From: Mangrovivirga cuniculi
GTDB taxonomy: Bacteria > Bacteroidota > Bacteroidia > Cytophagales > Cyclobacteriaceae
Reading direction: 5' to 3'
NCBI RefSeq assembly: GCF_005166025.1
Contig: NZ_CP028923.1
Coordinates: 4,032,001-4,096,000 of the forward strand
DNA length: 64,000 nucleotides
A model generated the notes under the pieces. It made no database searches. It saw nothing but the letters and a program-made list of their open reading frames with translations, and was not told the DNA's origin. This document shows positions 27,201 to 37,111 of this stretch, piece by piece (position 1 is the first letter of the stretch; every line of letters begins with the position of its first letter). Both the position numbers and the translations under genes were made by a program.

Positions 27201-28637
27201 TTAACTCTTATCTATCTCCGAAATTACTTCCGAAGCTAATTCTTCCATCAAAGATATTAATTCTTCTACATGTTTTTCGTGGACGTTTGTCTGACCGATA
27301 ACAACACGGATTGCAAATTTATTCTTAAGCCGTGTATGCGTCAGAAAAAACCGACCAGTATCGTTGATTTTTCTCATCAATAATTCTGAAGCACTATCAG
27401 CCTGCTCATCAGTCCATCCCATTTTAATAACCCTGAAACAAATCAGGTTCGCTATTACAGGAGCTAATATTTCGTAATGTCCTATTCGGGCTATATGACT
27501 TTTAAATTTATCAGCCATCTTAATATGACCTGAAATAGTTTTTTTAATTCCTGAAAGGCCAAAGCTCCTTAGTACGAACCAAAGCTTCAACGCCCTGAAT
27601 CTTCGACCCAACTGAATTCCCCAATCCCTGTAATTTTTAACCTGCTTATCAATATCTGTTTTGAGATATTCGGGCATCACAGAAAATGTCTTTTGAAGTA
27701 ATTCAGTATCCTTAACAAAATATGCAGAGCAATCAAAATTGACCATCATCCACTTATGAGGGTTAAAAACAAAACTATCTGCATTCTCAATACCTTCTAT
27801 CAAATATTGATATTTTTCCAGTATTAATGCTGTCCCTAAATAAGCTGCATCCACATGATGCCAGATATCATAATCTTTGGCCAATTTCCCTATTTCATCT
27901 AAAGGATCACAAGCCGTAGAACTGGTAGTTCCCAGAGCAGACACAATACACATTGGCTTATATCCTGATCTCAGGTCTTCTTCGATAGCCTGTTTAAGAG
28001 CGATTGGATCCATCGAGAAATCATCTTTTACAGGTACTCTAACCAGATTATCCTCTCCTAAACCAGCTATTCTTATAGCCTTATCGATACTACTATGCAC
28101 TTGATCAGATGAATATATGCGGAATTTTTCTCTTCCCGTAAAACCACTTTTATTAACCCTGAAGTGCGAGTACTTTTCCCTGGCAGTCAAAATTGCAACT
28201 AAAGTGGCGGTTGAGGCTGTATCCTGAATCACTCCAGTAAACTCTTCAGGCAAGCCAATGGCATTTCGCAACCATTCCATCATCCGGTCTTCTAATTCCT
28301 CTGCTGCCGGAGAAGTAAGCCAAATCATACATTGTGCACCCATACCTGAAGTAAGCATCTCAGCCAGAATAGAAGGAAAACTATTATTAGCAGGGAAATA
28401 TGCCATAAACCCCGGGTGCTGCCAGTGAGTCATTCCCGGCAAAATATCCTCTTTAAAATCGTTAAATATCTTATCAAAAGCTTCAGGCTCGTCGGGATAT
28501 TCAGAGGGGATTTTATCTTTAATAACACCGGGGCTAATATCCGGCTTTACAGGTAGGGATTCTAAATTGTTAAAATAGTCAGCTATCCAATCGACCATTT
28601 CATATCCCCTTTTCCTAAATTCTTCAGGATCGTGCAT
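27201..28637 (-). CDS. Group II PLP decarboxylase (aromatic-L-amino-acid decarboxylase-like)
   Basis: The 478-residue protein has the fold of DOPA/tryptophan decarboxylases. The N-terminal block reads FRKRGYEMVDWIADYF and the substrate region THWQHPGFMAYFPAN. GVIQDTASTATL binds PLP phosphate, and HVDAAYLG precedes the PLP lysine in NPHKWM near residue 300. Such enzymes turn aromatic amino acids into amines. The exact substrate cannot be read from the sequence. It is a single-gene unit, about 107 bp upstream of the cystathionine beta-synthase gene on the same strand. Confidence 0.9.
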   Translation of the reverse strand: MHDPEEFRKRGYEMVDWIADYFNNLESLPVKPDISPGVIKDKIPSEYPDEPEAFDKIFNDFKEDILPGMTHWQHPGFMAYFPANNSFPSILAEMLTSGMGAQCMIWLTSPAAEELEDRMMEWLRNAIGLPEEFTGVIQDTASTATLVAILTAREKYSHFRVNKSGFTGREKFRIYSSDQVHSSIDKAIRIAGLGEDNLVRVPVKDDFSMDPIALKQAIEEDLRSGYKPMCIVSALGTTSSTACDPLDEIGKLAKDYDIWHHVDAAYLGTALILEKYQYLIEGIENADSFVFNPHKWMMVNFDCSAYFVKDTELLQKTFSVMPEYLKTDIDKQVKNYRDWGIQLGRRFRALKLWFVLRSFGLSGIKKTISGHIKMADKFKSHIARIGHYEILAPVIANLICFRVIKMGWTDEQADSASELLMRKINDTGRFFLTHTRLKNKFAIRVVIGQTNVHEKHVEELISLMEELASEVISEIDKS

Positions 28638-28794
28638 GTTCGTAAAATCTTTATTAAAAAGTTAATTTAATCATTAAACATTTAAGTGATAAACAATAGT
28701 TAAAAGAGAAAAAATAAATTGGAATATCTAATTTTTATATTAGAAAAATACCATTATATTAGTGTAGTTGCATTTGAAATAACTAATCCCAGAT

Positions 28795-29376
28795 ATGCCA
28801 ACAAACCAGCAAAACCCTAAAATTAAAGTCACCTCATTAAGTGAAAGTTTTAGCGAAGGAGACTTATACAGAGAAATTAACAAATCCCAATATGATAATG
28901 CATTGCTTTTAGGGCTACCTGCGATGCTTCTTCATTACCCAAATATTCTAATGAATAAGGAAGTTGAAAATATTTTCGATAGCGGGACTGTTGAGAACTA
29001 CAATCAATTTTGTGACTTCTTAGAAGATATAGACAGCATCGGATTTAGAAATCTATATGGAGGGGAAATAGATGACAGCGATGAAATGACGGCATATGAC
29101 CACAGTTGCTCAATCATGTATACCCTTTGGGCTTATGATAACAAGATTATAGATGAAAGAGAAAATAAAATCCTTTCCTGTGATTATGGATATAAGCTCA
29201 GAAAAAAATATAATTCGACAAGACAATTTATTGATGACTTTTGTCTAATCGCATTAATTTCAGGGTATAGTAAAGAAAACATCACCCTCCTTAAAAACAA
29301 ATTAGTGAATCCAACTAATGGAATGCTAAAGGATTTTAATTTGAAAAAAATAAAATTCACCCAGATTCTTTCATAA
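28795..29376 (+). CDS. Unknown cytoplasmic protein
   Basis: The 193-residue acidic protein has no signal peptide or membrane helix. It is predicted mostly helical, with a hydrophobic LLLGLPAMLLHYP segment near residues 41-54, a DDSDEMTAYDH acidic patch near 105, and a basic C-terminus. No known family was recognised. The plus-strand gene is isolated between minus-strand metabolic genes, and a stem-loop lies between it and lrp. The reading frame is clean and its base composition resembles the neighbours, which supports a real gene. Confidence 0.6.
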   Translation: MPTNQQNPKIKVTSLSESFSEGDLYREINKSQYDNALLLGLPAMLLHYPNILMNKEVENIFDSGTVENYNQFCDFLEDIDSIGFRNLYGGEIDDSDEMTAYDHSCSIMYTLWAYDNKIIDERENKILSCDYGYKLRKKYNSTRQFIDDFCLIALISGYSKENITLLKNKLVNPTNGMLKDFNLKKIKFTQILS

Positions 29377-29426
29377 CCAGGGTGCATGCCTGCTGTTAAA
29401 GTTTGAAACTTTTCCTGTAAATCAAT

Positions 29427-29451
29427 AAAAAAGCCGATGAAATTCATCGGC
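29427..29451 (-). terminator. Terminator of the lrp-type gene
   Basis: GCCGATGA and TCATCGGC form a perfect 8-bp stem with a 3-base loop. On the minus strand a TTTTTT tail follows. On the plus strand the T-tail is weaker, so partial bidirectional use is possible. Confidence 0.8.
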
Positions 29452-29463
29452 TTCTATATTTAA

Positions 29464-29952
29464 TTATTTTAAAATCCCATCTGGGACAGGCATCACCTTA
29501 CTGTCTTTAAAAGTAGAAAGAATCACCATCGACTGAAGGTTATCTACCACTTTAATTGCCGATACTCTTTCTAGCATCAACTGCTGGTAAGCAGCAATAT
29601 CGCCAGTAATAATCTTAAGGATGAAATCACCTGAACCGGTAATATGGTGACATTCGATTACTTCATCTATCTTATTGATTTCTTCGATAAAGATCTCAAT
29701 TATATCTTTATTATGCCCGGTTAAACTTACCAAAACAAAAGTATTAACCCCTAATCCTATTTTAGAAGGATTTAATTGTGCATGATAAGAATGGATAACA
29801 CCTGACTGCTCCAGCTTTTTAACACGCTCTAATGTAGGTGCCGGAGATAATCCTATTTCTTTAGATAACTGACTGTTAGTGATCTTGGCATTTGCCTGAA
29901 GAATCTCGAGGATTTTTCGATCAATCTTGTCTAGCTTAACTGGAATACTCAT
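29464..29952 (-). CDS. Lrp/AsnC-family transcription regulator
   Basis: The 162-residue protein has an N-terminal winged helix-turn-helix (about residues 8-65), with LDKIDRKILEILQ and LSKEIGLSPAPTLERVKKLEQSGVI split over the helices. A RAM ligand-binding domain (about 70-150) contains the GSGDFILKI core. Lrp-type proteins bind amino acids and control amino acid metabolism. Neighbouring decarboxylase and cystathionine beta-synthase genes fit that theme, but the targets are unknown. A perfect palindrome beside its own -7 element suggests autoregulation. Confidence 0.93.
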   Translation of the reverse strand: MSIPVKLDKIDRKILEILQANAKITNSQLSKEIGLSPAPTLERVKKLEQSGVIHSYHAQLNPSKIGLGVNTFVLVSLTGHNKDIIEIFIEEINKIDEVIECHHITGSGDFILKIITGDIAAYQQLMLERVSAIKVVDNLQSMVILSTFKDSKVMPVPDGILK

Positions 29953-29970
29953 TTAACTCTCTATTTATTA

Positions 29971-29990
29971 CCAAATATTTGGCAAATATA
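29971..29990 (-). promoter_or_regulatory. Promoter element and palindromic operator candidate of the lrp-type gene
   Basis: TATATTTG on the minus strand (29990-29983) is an exact -7 match. Directly downstream lies the perfect 12-bp palindrome CCAAATATTTGG (29971-29982). A dimeric regulator bound there would overlap the transcription start. Confidence 0.45.
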
Positions 29991-30111
29991 GAAATAATAA
30001 GGCAACCAAACGAATTTATTTTTACCAAATTGAATAATAATAAAATAAAATTAGGCTGAATTAACAGGCCAATTATATTTTTGAGCTTATATTAATTAGC
30101 CTGAAACCTAA

Positions 30112-33100
30112 TTACTGTTTAATGAATTTGACACTAGTCTTTATATTCTCATTACTAATGTTAACTGGGTAAACCCCTGGGGATAATTGAGTTGCCTTAA
30201 ATGGAATGTGATTTAATCCTTCTTTTAATTCATATTCAAATTCTAATGCTTTGCTACCTTTCGAATCAAGAACCTGAATTAATACAATTTCATTATTAGG
30301 AGAGGTGATTTTTAAGTAAGAATCCGTTCTGGAAGGGTTTTTAGTAAAACCTATTAAACTCAGTCCACTATTAAATGTAATACATTGAGAATTATTGTAT
30401 TTATTAATTTCACGTTCAACCTCATCATAACTCACTTCAACACATAAGTTTTTAACTGAAGTCAAATCATGATTGATCGGAAATGTAAAGGAATCGCTTG
30501 TGTTAAATTTCATTTTTTCTTTTAGAAATTTTTGAAAGACCTCTCCATTAGACAATTCAACGGAAACAAAAAGATTTCTCACAGGTATATTTCCAATATT
30601 TGAAACTTTGACCTCAAGAAAATTTTCACCATCTATTTCAATGAGCTCAATTTCATTAAGCTCAATATCAACAACGGGGTTCACTGCAGAAATATTCAAA
30701 GATGAAGATGCAGTACAACTATCCTTAGAATAGCCAGTCAACTCGATAGTATAATCCCCTCTAAACTCGTATAAATGTGATGGTTCAAATTCATATGAAA
30801 TTGATCTATTACCTCCTTCAAAATTCCATTTAAACGTTTCAGCATATCTACTTTCATTAGAAAGCTCAACTAAAAATGGAACCCCACCTTCGGTGTTGGA
30901 AACAGAGAAAACTACTTCAGGAATTCTATTTATATTAATCTCTTTTGTAAGTGTATCCTTACACCCATTTTCTGCGGTAACAACATGTTGAATAGGTTTA
31001 TTACCCGATTGAGAAAATATCCATGATGATTCTTTTCCGGACAGAATAATATTATCATCTACAATCCAGTTGTAATCAGTTACATTTTCTGTAGATGACC
31101 TTAAGATCGTCTCTTCTCCTTCACATGGATTCTCAACTTCAAAGTTTACAGTCGGTGATTGTTTAATAGTAAATTGCTTTACTGTATCTTCTGAACAAAG
31201 ATTATTAGCAATTACATTTAGCTTAACTGAATATTCACCAGGGGCGGAATAGAATTTTTCAATACTTTCACCTAAATATTCTTCCCCCTGAATAGTCCAT
31301 AGCCAGCTTTTAATATCAGAAGCATTTTGATTCTTAGTATGTGAAAACGAAACAAAACTTTCTGAACAGGCATTTTCTATATCAAAATCCGGATTCGGTG
31401 ATTTATTAATTTCAATATTTTTAATTGTATTTGACTCACAACCGAACGAAGACTTTACTTTTAATTCAACTTTATAATTACCGGCAGAATCAAAATCAAT
31501 ATTAGGGTTTCTGATAGAATATTTTTCTGTATCATTTACTAACCATTGCCAGGAGCTTATTTCATCACCTGTAATGCCAGATCTGTCAGTAAACTTTACA
31601 GGAATATTATCACAAGCTAGGGATGTAGAGAAGTCAGCTCGTGGAACATCATGAATATACAAACTATCGAACTTCGTGTTCACACAGCCACTCTCATTGG
31701 TTAGAGTAAGAGAAATATTATAATATCCGTTTTTCTCAAAGAAAATATCGGGATTTAACTCATTGGATTCAACACCATTATCAAAATCCCATTTTCGTGA
31801 AACAATATTAGATCCGCTTGAAAGATTATTAAAGCTGACAAATGAATTCTCACAAGCTTCCGCAAAAGAAAAATCTGATTTTGGTCCTTCTTTTATTTCA
31901 ATTTCCTTGGATATAGAGTCATAGCATCCAGGAATTGTGGTTTTTAATGATACAGAATAAATACCCGGTAATTCAATTTTCTCAGTATAGTTTGTGTTGT
32001 TTGTTACCAGGTTATCATTTAAGTACCATTGATAAGAAGCAAAATCATCAGCTCCATTTAAGATGGATTGATTTTCAAATAATAAGTCAGTATTAGAACA
32101 AACAACAGTTTGGTCAGAAGAGAAATTGGCGATTGGTTGCTGATAAATACTGATCGTATCGAAGGCAATATTTGAACAACCTGTATTCGCATCTGTCACA
32201 TCCAGCCTTATCGGATAAGCACCATCTGCGGTATACTGGTGAGATATAGATTGTCCAGAGGCTGTATTACCATCACCAAACTGCCAGTTCCAGGAGTTAA
32301 GATTAGATTCTGAAGAGGCTGAAAAATCTATATTCTGTTTAGTGCAGGAAATTGAATCACTCTTAATAAATACATTTGGAGAAACAAGACCTGAAACATA
32401 AGTAGAATCAATAATATAACCTGAGTACCCGCTATTATTTAAGTAATTCAAAATCAAATACTTACTACCTCTATTATTATAATTATTAATTAAATTATTA
32501 GCACTGGAATAAAAAACAGGACTTCCTGCTGAAGAATCAGAACTGAATTTAACCCTAACTAATTCTCTATTTTTTAAATCTATAAGAAACAAAGACCAAT
32601 CAGATTTATCTTTAACCATCTCCAAACCAAATCCCTGGCTAGAAGTAGGTAAATCTAGTTCCTCATTTGAATAATTTAATTGACCAAGATTATACCCCAA
32701 ATTTATTTTATATGTGTTACCTAATGCGCCTTGTATAAAAGCATAATACCCGCCAACCTCAAATTCGATATCGATTGTAGCTGGATATCTTAACCGACTC
32801 CCTGTCAAATTAATTGTTTCTATATTAGGTATGTCCATTAAATTAGAACCATAATTTAGTTTTAAAATCTTTTCTTTAGTATATGACAGAACATATCCAG
32901 TATAAGACCCACATTCTTCTACAATATCTATTCCTCTTAAGGTATGACCTCTTCCTACTTCAAATAAAAACTCCTGAGGTTCATCAGTGATTTCATCTTG
33001 AAATTTCAACATCAAAACCTCTTCATAGCAAGAAACTGCTGCAAAAATATCATTTCCCGTTTTAATAATTTTGATATTATTAGGGGAATCAATACTAGAT

Positions 33101-33630
33101 TGGATTGCTATTTTAGAAATGGCAATATCGTTACTCAATAGACCCTGGTTAAATTTAATCCTCAGTAAATTATCTCCACCAGTGTTGGCCACAATGATAT
33201 TCCATATCCCCTTACTTTCAACGATATCAAAACCAAATGACCTATTGATCTCAGATTCTACATTTTCCAAATAAGAAATTTGAGGTGTGTTTTCCAGGCT
33301 CGATCCAAAATTGAGCCTGAGGAGTTTATTATTAGTCTGACTTAATGCAAAGCCAAAAAACATCCCATCGTCCTCTACTATTTTTATAGATCTAGCTCTA
33401 TAAAAGTCATTATTTGTAATTAGGCCTTCTGCAGAGTAATCATTATCTAAGAAATCTCCTGCGGTGAAATCAATTGAATATTCAGATAATTGTTCATCAT
33501 CGAGCTCAACCGCAAAGTTTTGGTGAATACAAATATTATCATCAATGGTAAATGAAATATCATCACATTGACCAAATACTTCTATTGAAAAAGTAGAATA
33601 GAGTAGTATAATAAAAAAATATTTATTCAT
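30112..33630 (-). CDS. Large T9SS-exported PKD-repeat surface protein
   Basis: The 1172-residue protein has a signal peptide (ends near FGQ). About 370 residues with five or six repeats of a 'KLNFGSSL...P' unit follow, probably a beta-propeller-like lectin or sensor fold. About seven PKD-type Ig domains follow from roughly residue 420 to 1000, each with a W-x-W/F..G..S core and a terminal 'G.Y.V.L.V...GC' strand. After these comes a CARDB-like domain. The last 80 residues are a type A T9SS sorting tail (GLNHIPFKATQLSPGVYPVNI..). It should be exported and anchored on the cell surface. The pyruvyltransferase-like gene upstream overlaps its start by 8 bp, so it is part of the polysaccharide transcript. 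Confidence 0.85.
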   Translation of the reverse strand: MNKYFFIILLYSTFSIEVFGQCDDISFTIDDNICIHQNFAVELDDEQLSEYSIDFTAGDFLDNDYSAEGLITNNDFYRARSIKIVEDDGMFFGFALSQTNNKLLRLNFGSSLENTPQISYLENVESEINRSFGFDIVESKGIWNIIVANTGGDNLLRIKFNQGLLSNDIAISKIAIQSSIDSPNNIKIIKTGNDIFAAVSCYEEVLMLKFQDEITDEPQEFLFEVGRGHTLRGIDIVEECGSYTGYVLSYTKEKILKLNYGSNLMDIPNIETINLTGSRLRYPATIDIEFEVGGYYAFIQGALGNTYKINLGYNLGQLNYSNEELDLPTSSQGFGLEMVKDKSDWSLFLIDLKNRELVRVKFSSDSSAGSPVFYSSANNLINNYNNRGSKYLILNYLNNSGYSGYIIDSTYVSGLVSPNVFIKSDSISCTKQNIDFSASSESNLNSWNWQFGDGNTASGQSISHQYTADGAYPIRLDVTDANTGCSNIAFDTISIYQQPIANFSSDQTVVCSNTDLLFENQSILNGADDFASYQWYLNDNLVTNNTNYTEKIELPGIYSVSLKTTIPGCYDSISKEIEIKEGPKSDFSFAEACENSFVSFNNLSSGSNIVSRKWDFDNGVESNELNPDIFFEKNGYYNISLTLTNESGCVNTKFDSLYIHDVPRADFSTSLACDNIPVKFTDRSGITGDEISSWQWLVNDTEKYSIRNPNIDFDSAGNYKVELKVKSSFGCESNTIKNIEINKSPNPDFDIENACSESFVSFSHTKNQNASDIKSWLWTIQGEEYLGESIEKFYSAPGEYSVKLNVIANNLCSEDTVKQFTIKQSPTVNFEVENPCEGEETILRSSTENVTDYNWIVDDNIILSGKESSWIFSQSGNKPIQHVVTAENGCKDTLTKEININRIPEVVFSVSNTEGGVPFLVELSNESRYAETFKWNFEGGNRSISYEFEPSHLYEFRGDYTIELTGYSKDSCTASSSLNISAVNPVVDIELNEIELIEIDGENFLEVKVSNIGNIPVRNLFVSVELSNGEVFQKFLKEKMKFNTSDSFTFPINHDLTSVKNLCVEVSYDEVEREINKYNNSQCITFNSGLSLIGFTKNPSRTDSYLKITSPNNEIVLIQVLDSKGSKALEFEYELKEGLNHIPFKATQLSPGVYPVNISNENIKTSVKFIKQ

Positions 33631-34765
33631 CCTTTAACTCAAAATTATCAAAAAAAGCAGCTATCATAGCACCTGCTTGATTCTCATTATAACTGATATC
33701 CTTCTGTGTTTTTGTTTTAATTTTAATAATATCACTTATATACTCATCAACTATTATGGGTAATTCACCCTTTCCAAGCTGATTAATTTTGATTAATTTT
33801 GAAGAATTCTTCAGCATTTCATGAACGTTTCTTAACTTTTCTTCCAATTCAATAATCACTGAAGGAATCCCCAACATTGCTGGAATAATTGCACCATGAG
33901 CTCTTGAGGTTACAAGAACAGTATATTCCTTTAATTTTTGTAAAAACCAATTCAAATCACATTGATCTACCCACGGATCCCAAATCAACACTTCATCAAA
34001 ATATCTCCTAAAATCTAACAATCCTTTATCATGATTTTTATCAAAAAGGATCAAAGAAATTTCATAGCCCTTATCCTTGAGATTTTTAACGTCTTTCAAT
34101 AGGGCATTTAAATACTGGTCGTCGCCATCCCAGTGCCTAAGGATAAAACCTATTTTACGTGCATCTGTATATAGATCGGTTTCAACGGTATTTGGTAACC
34201 AATACTTTTTCAGGAATGCCAAATCAATTCCTCTGAAAGGATTAGTTTTCAGATTCATTTCGTTAATCCTTTTTAAACTTCTATCATCTCTGACTGCTAA
34301 AAAGTCAAATGTCCCTAATTCTACTGCTGCGTCCCTGAATTTACGTGAGGTGGAGGTAAATGAGCCCACCCCTATTCCTATACCAAGTCTTTTCTTAAAA
34401 GAAAGAATTGGCCTTCCCATAATCCTTTTTAGGTATGTGAAAAATGTGGAGTAATTTTTAATCCCTATCGTTTTTATGAAAGAATTAATAACAAGGTTTT
34501 TAAAACTTCCTTTTTTAAAATCGAAGTAAGTCCCACCACCACCATGTACCAGATATGAATAATTACCCGTATTTTCCCAATTAACTACCTTAAATTCGTA
34601 ATCGATTAATTTATTTAAATACTGGTTCGACTCACTATTTGAGAAAATATGTAACTCAGAATCTTTCTTTATACTCTTAATTAAGTTAATCGTGGTGACC
34701 ATTAAGACATCATCGCCAAAATTCCCAAATCCGTAATATCCCTTTATAAGTATTTTATCAGACAT
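33623..34765 (-). CDS. Polysaccharide pyruvyl transferase family protein
   Basis: The 380-residue protein starts with KGYYGFGNFGDD, the N-terminal signature of the WcaK/CsaB pyruvyltransferase family. A Gly-rich HGGGGTYF segment follows, with RDDRS near residue 150 and a late TSRAHGAIIPAMLGIPSV block typical of the C-terminal GT-B half. These enzymes transfer pyruvate from phosphoenolpyruvate onto sugars of exopolysaccharide or cell wall. The gene lies between a glycosyltransferase gene (3-bp gap) and the PKD protein gene (8-bp overlap) in one operon. Confidence 0.88.
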   Translation of the reverse strand: MSDKILIKGYYGFGNFGDDVLMVTTINLIKSIKKDSELHIFSNSESNQYLNKLIDYEFKVVNWENTGNYSYLVHGGGGTYFDFKKGSFKNLVINSFIKTIGIKNYSTFFTYLKRIMGRPILSFKKRLGIGIGVGSFTSTSRKFRDAAVELGTFDFLAVRDDRSLKRINEMNLKTNPFRGIDLAFLKKYWLPNTVETDLYTDARKIGFILRHWDGDDQYLNALLKDVKNLKDKGYEISLILFDKNHDKGLLDFRRYFDEVLIWDPWVDQCDLNWFLQKLKEYTVLVTSRAHGAIIPAMLGIPSVIIELEEKLRNVHEMLKNSSKLIKINQLGKGELPIIVDEYISDIIKIKTKTQKDISYNENQAGAMIAAFFDNFELKDE

Positions 34766-34768
34766 CTA

Positions 34769-35889
34769 TCATTTATAAATTTCTAATATTTTCTCACTTG
34801 TTACATTAAGGTTAAATTTCTCTTTTATTCTAAGGTATGCCGAATTCCCTAATTTTTCTCTCATTTCTTTATTTTCGCAAAGCTTATTTAAGAAGTATAT
34901 TATCTGCTCTGGTTTATCCTTATCAACAAGTACTCCTGATATTTCATGCTCTATTAATTCTTCAGGCCCACCACATCTTGTAGCTATTACTGGCTTACCT
35001 CTACCCATTGCTTCAAGAACTACAAATGAAAAAGACTCACTTTCACTAAATAACATTACTATATCAGAATCATCGATAATGGCATTTATGGAGCTTGAAA
35101 AATCATTTAAATTTACTTTATCGACTAAACCAAACTGTTGGACTTTATTAAGTAACATAGATTTATATTCTTCATTGGCAGTTTTATTCATTGTGCTACC
35201 ATAAAAATCTAATTTTGCGTTAATACCTGTGTCAATTAATTTTTTAAAAACCAAAAGGGCAAAATCCTGACCTTTACCAGAAATATAGTTACTTAAATAT
35301 AAGAATTTCAAAGGCTTCTTTATTGGTGCTTCTCTCTGATTAATCGGCAGTTCTTCAACATTCAATCCATCATAAACTAACTTAACTTTATCGTTCTTCT
35401 TTATACCGGCAGACACCACTTTAGAAACACTAATTATTACATCTGCATATTTTGTTATCAAGTTTAACCATACTTTATAGAGCTTTTTAACATAAGAATT
35501 TGGGAGCAACCTAATATGATAAATTACTTTAATTTTAGGATCAATGATTTTAACCATAACTCCAATCATATTATATAAATCATTAATATGAATGATTTGG
35601 ATGTTATTGGATCTTAAAATTTTAATAACCTTCAAGCTATTCACCACCAATAGTGGAAAATATAAAACAAGCGATTTAATGTTTTTTGATATTTCTATGA
35701 ACGACAGAAAATATCTTTTTTAATTTTCAAATCATCTTCTATACACTTAGCTTCAGAAGGTTGAATAAAAAAAATATCAATTTTATCACCAAGCTTATTA
35801 ATCACCTGGCTAATTGCTTTATAGGCCCCGGTAAAACCTATCGAATTATCTAATATTAAGACTCTGGTTTTACTATTTCCCGATGCCAT
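34769..35889 (-). pseudogene. GT4-type glycosyltransferase, frameshifted near residue 60
   Basis: The ATG at 35889 opens the N-terminal GT-B half (RVLILDNSIGFTGAYKAI), which stops after 64 codons. The same protein continues in another frame (LSFIEISKNIKS into VVNSLKVIKIL) to 34769. One added base in the A6 or T4 run at 35708-35721 restores a 373-residue enzyme. The C-terminal half keeps the nucleotide-sugar site: YLSNYISGKGQDF and SESESFSFVVLEAMGRGKPV with the E-x7-E pair. The reading frame from 35650 begins in the middle of the fold and is not a separate gene. Its start overlaps the repaired end of the preceding glycosyltransferase gene. Confidence 0.8.
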
Positions 35890-37111
35890 AATTTAAGGAT
35901 TTTTGTCTTTGAAAATTTTTGTATCCAAAGGGAACTATTTTTTGAAATGGTATTTAATAATTCGTTATCAGACAATACTTCTTCTAAACCATGAATCCAT
36001 TTTATATTTTTTTATCTTCTAATGGATCACTGGGCAAAAATGCGGGCATTAACACCCCTCTATCAAATATTTGGGGATAAGTTATGTTAGCAGGCTTGGT
36101 AACCTTACCAGTTATTATCCTTCTTGGTCCATCAGGACAATCAGCTGAAATAACAGGCGTTCCTACTATCATAGCTTCATTTAATACATTTGGGCCACCT
36201 TCTGCCGTAGAGGTAAGAATAAAAGCTTTACTTCCTTGAATCCATCTATATGGGTTTTTATCATAGCCAACAAAAAACACCTTTTTATCTTTTAAAGACA
36301 AAAAATCACTATTCATTCCTTCCTGCCAAATTAACCTTGTACCAAAATATTCTTCAGCAATCCGAAGAAGGGATATTTTCTCGGTACCATCCCCTACAAT
36401 GATTAGTTTGAAATTCTTATTACTCTTATCGAATTTATAGAAAATACGTAAAAGGTAATTTAATCCTTTTTCAGGCGCTAATCTTCCCGCAGAAACTAAA
36501 ATATTACTTTCTAAATACAGTTTTTCAAACCCACCTGGCTTAGCCATTTTACTTTCTAATTGTATACCATTGGAATCATAGAAATTTGGTATAACACGTA
36601 CTTTATTTGAGGGAATTGTCTTCATCGAAGCTACCTCTCTTTTTATACCTTCATTCAATACGATAATGCTATCTGCTTTAGAATATATTAAAGGCATTAA
36701 TGCGAACTTTCTTAAATATCCAATAACCCCATTAATATTTTGATCTGAGTATATACTACCTCTTAGGCTAATGATTTTATTTTTGGCAATAGAAAGACAA
36801 TTCAAATAGTTCGCCCCTTCAAGATAACTAATTACCGTTTCTACCTTATAAGAGGATATATAATGGTTTAATTTATTTAATCTACTTTGGAACGATTTAA
36901 CTTTTCCCAATATATTATCAGAGGATTCAGGATCCAATTCGTGAATTTTAATCTGCTCATTTAAGTTAAAACCTATTTTACCAGGAATATAAAACACGCA
37001 AACTATCACATTAAAATCATCGGAAAGGGCATTTGCTAATGAGACAAAACTTCTTTGAGCTCCACCATATTCAATATTTGGGATAAGCAGTATAATATCA
37101 TCCTTTCTCAT
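35856..37111 (-). pseudogene. GT4-type glycosyltransferase, C-terminus cut by a frameshift
   Basis: The first 369 residues hold a complete GT4 core: PNIEYGGAQRSFVSLANAL at the N-terminus, VSAGRLAPEKGLNYLL, and STAEGGPNVLNEAMIVGTPVIS with the E-x7-E motif. The frame ends at 36002 in LEDKKI. In the next frame a typical GT4 C-terminal helix follows (KWIHGLEEVLS..., then WIQKFSKTKIL..LW) down to 35856. One added base in the T7 run at 36007-36013 (A7 on the coding strand) joins them to 418 residues. The enzyme probably adds a sugar during surface polysaccharide assembly on the cytoplasmic face. Even the short form might keep partial activity. Confidence 0.82.

Noticed and set aside
34769-35650. 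Independent glycosyltransferase starting at a non-ATG codon
   Set aside because: It lacks the N-terminal half of the fold, which is present just upstream in another frame.
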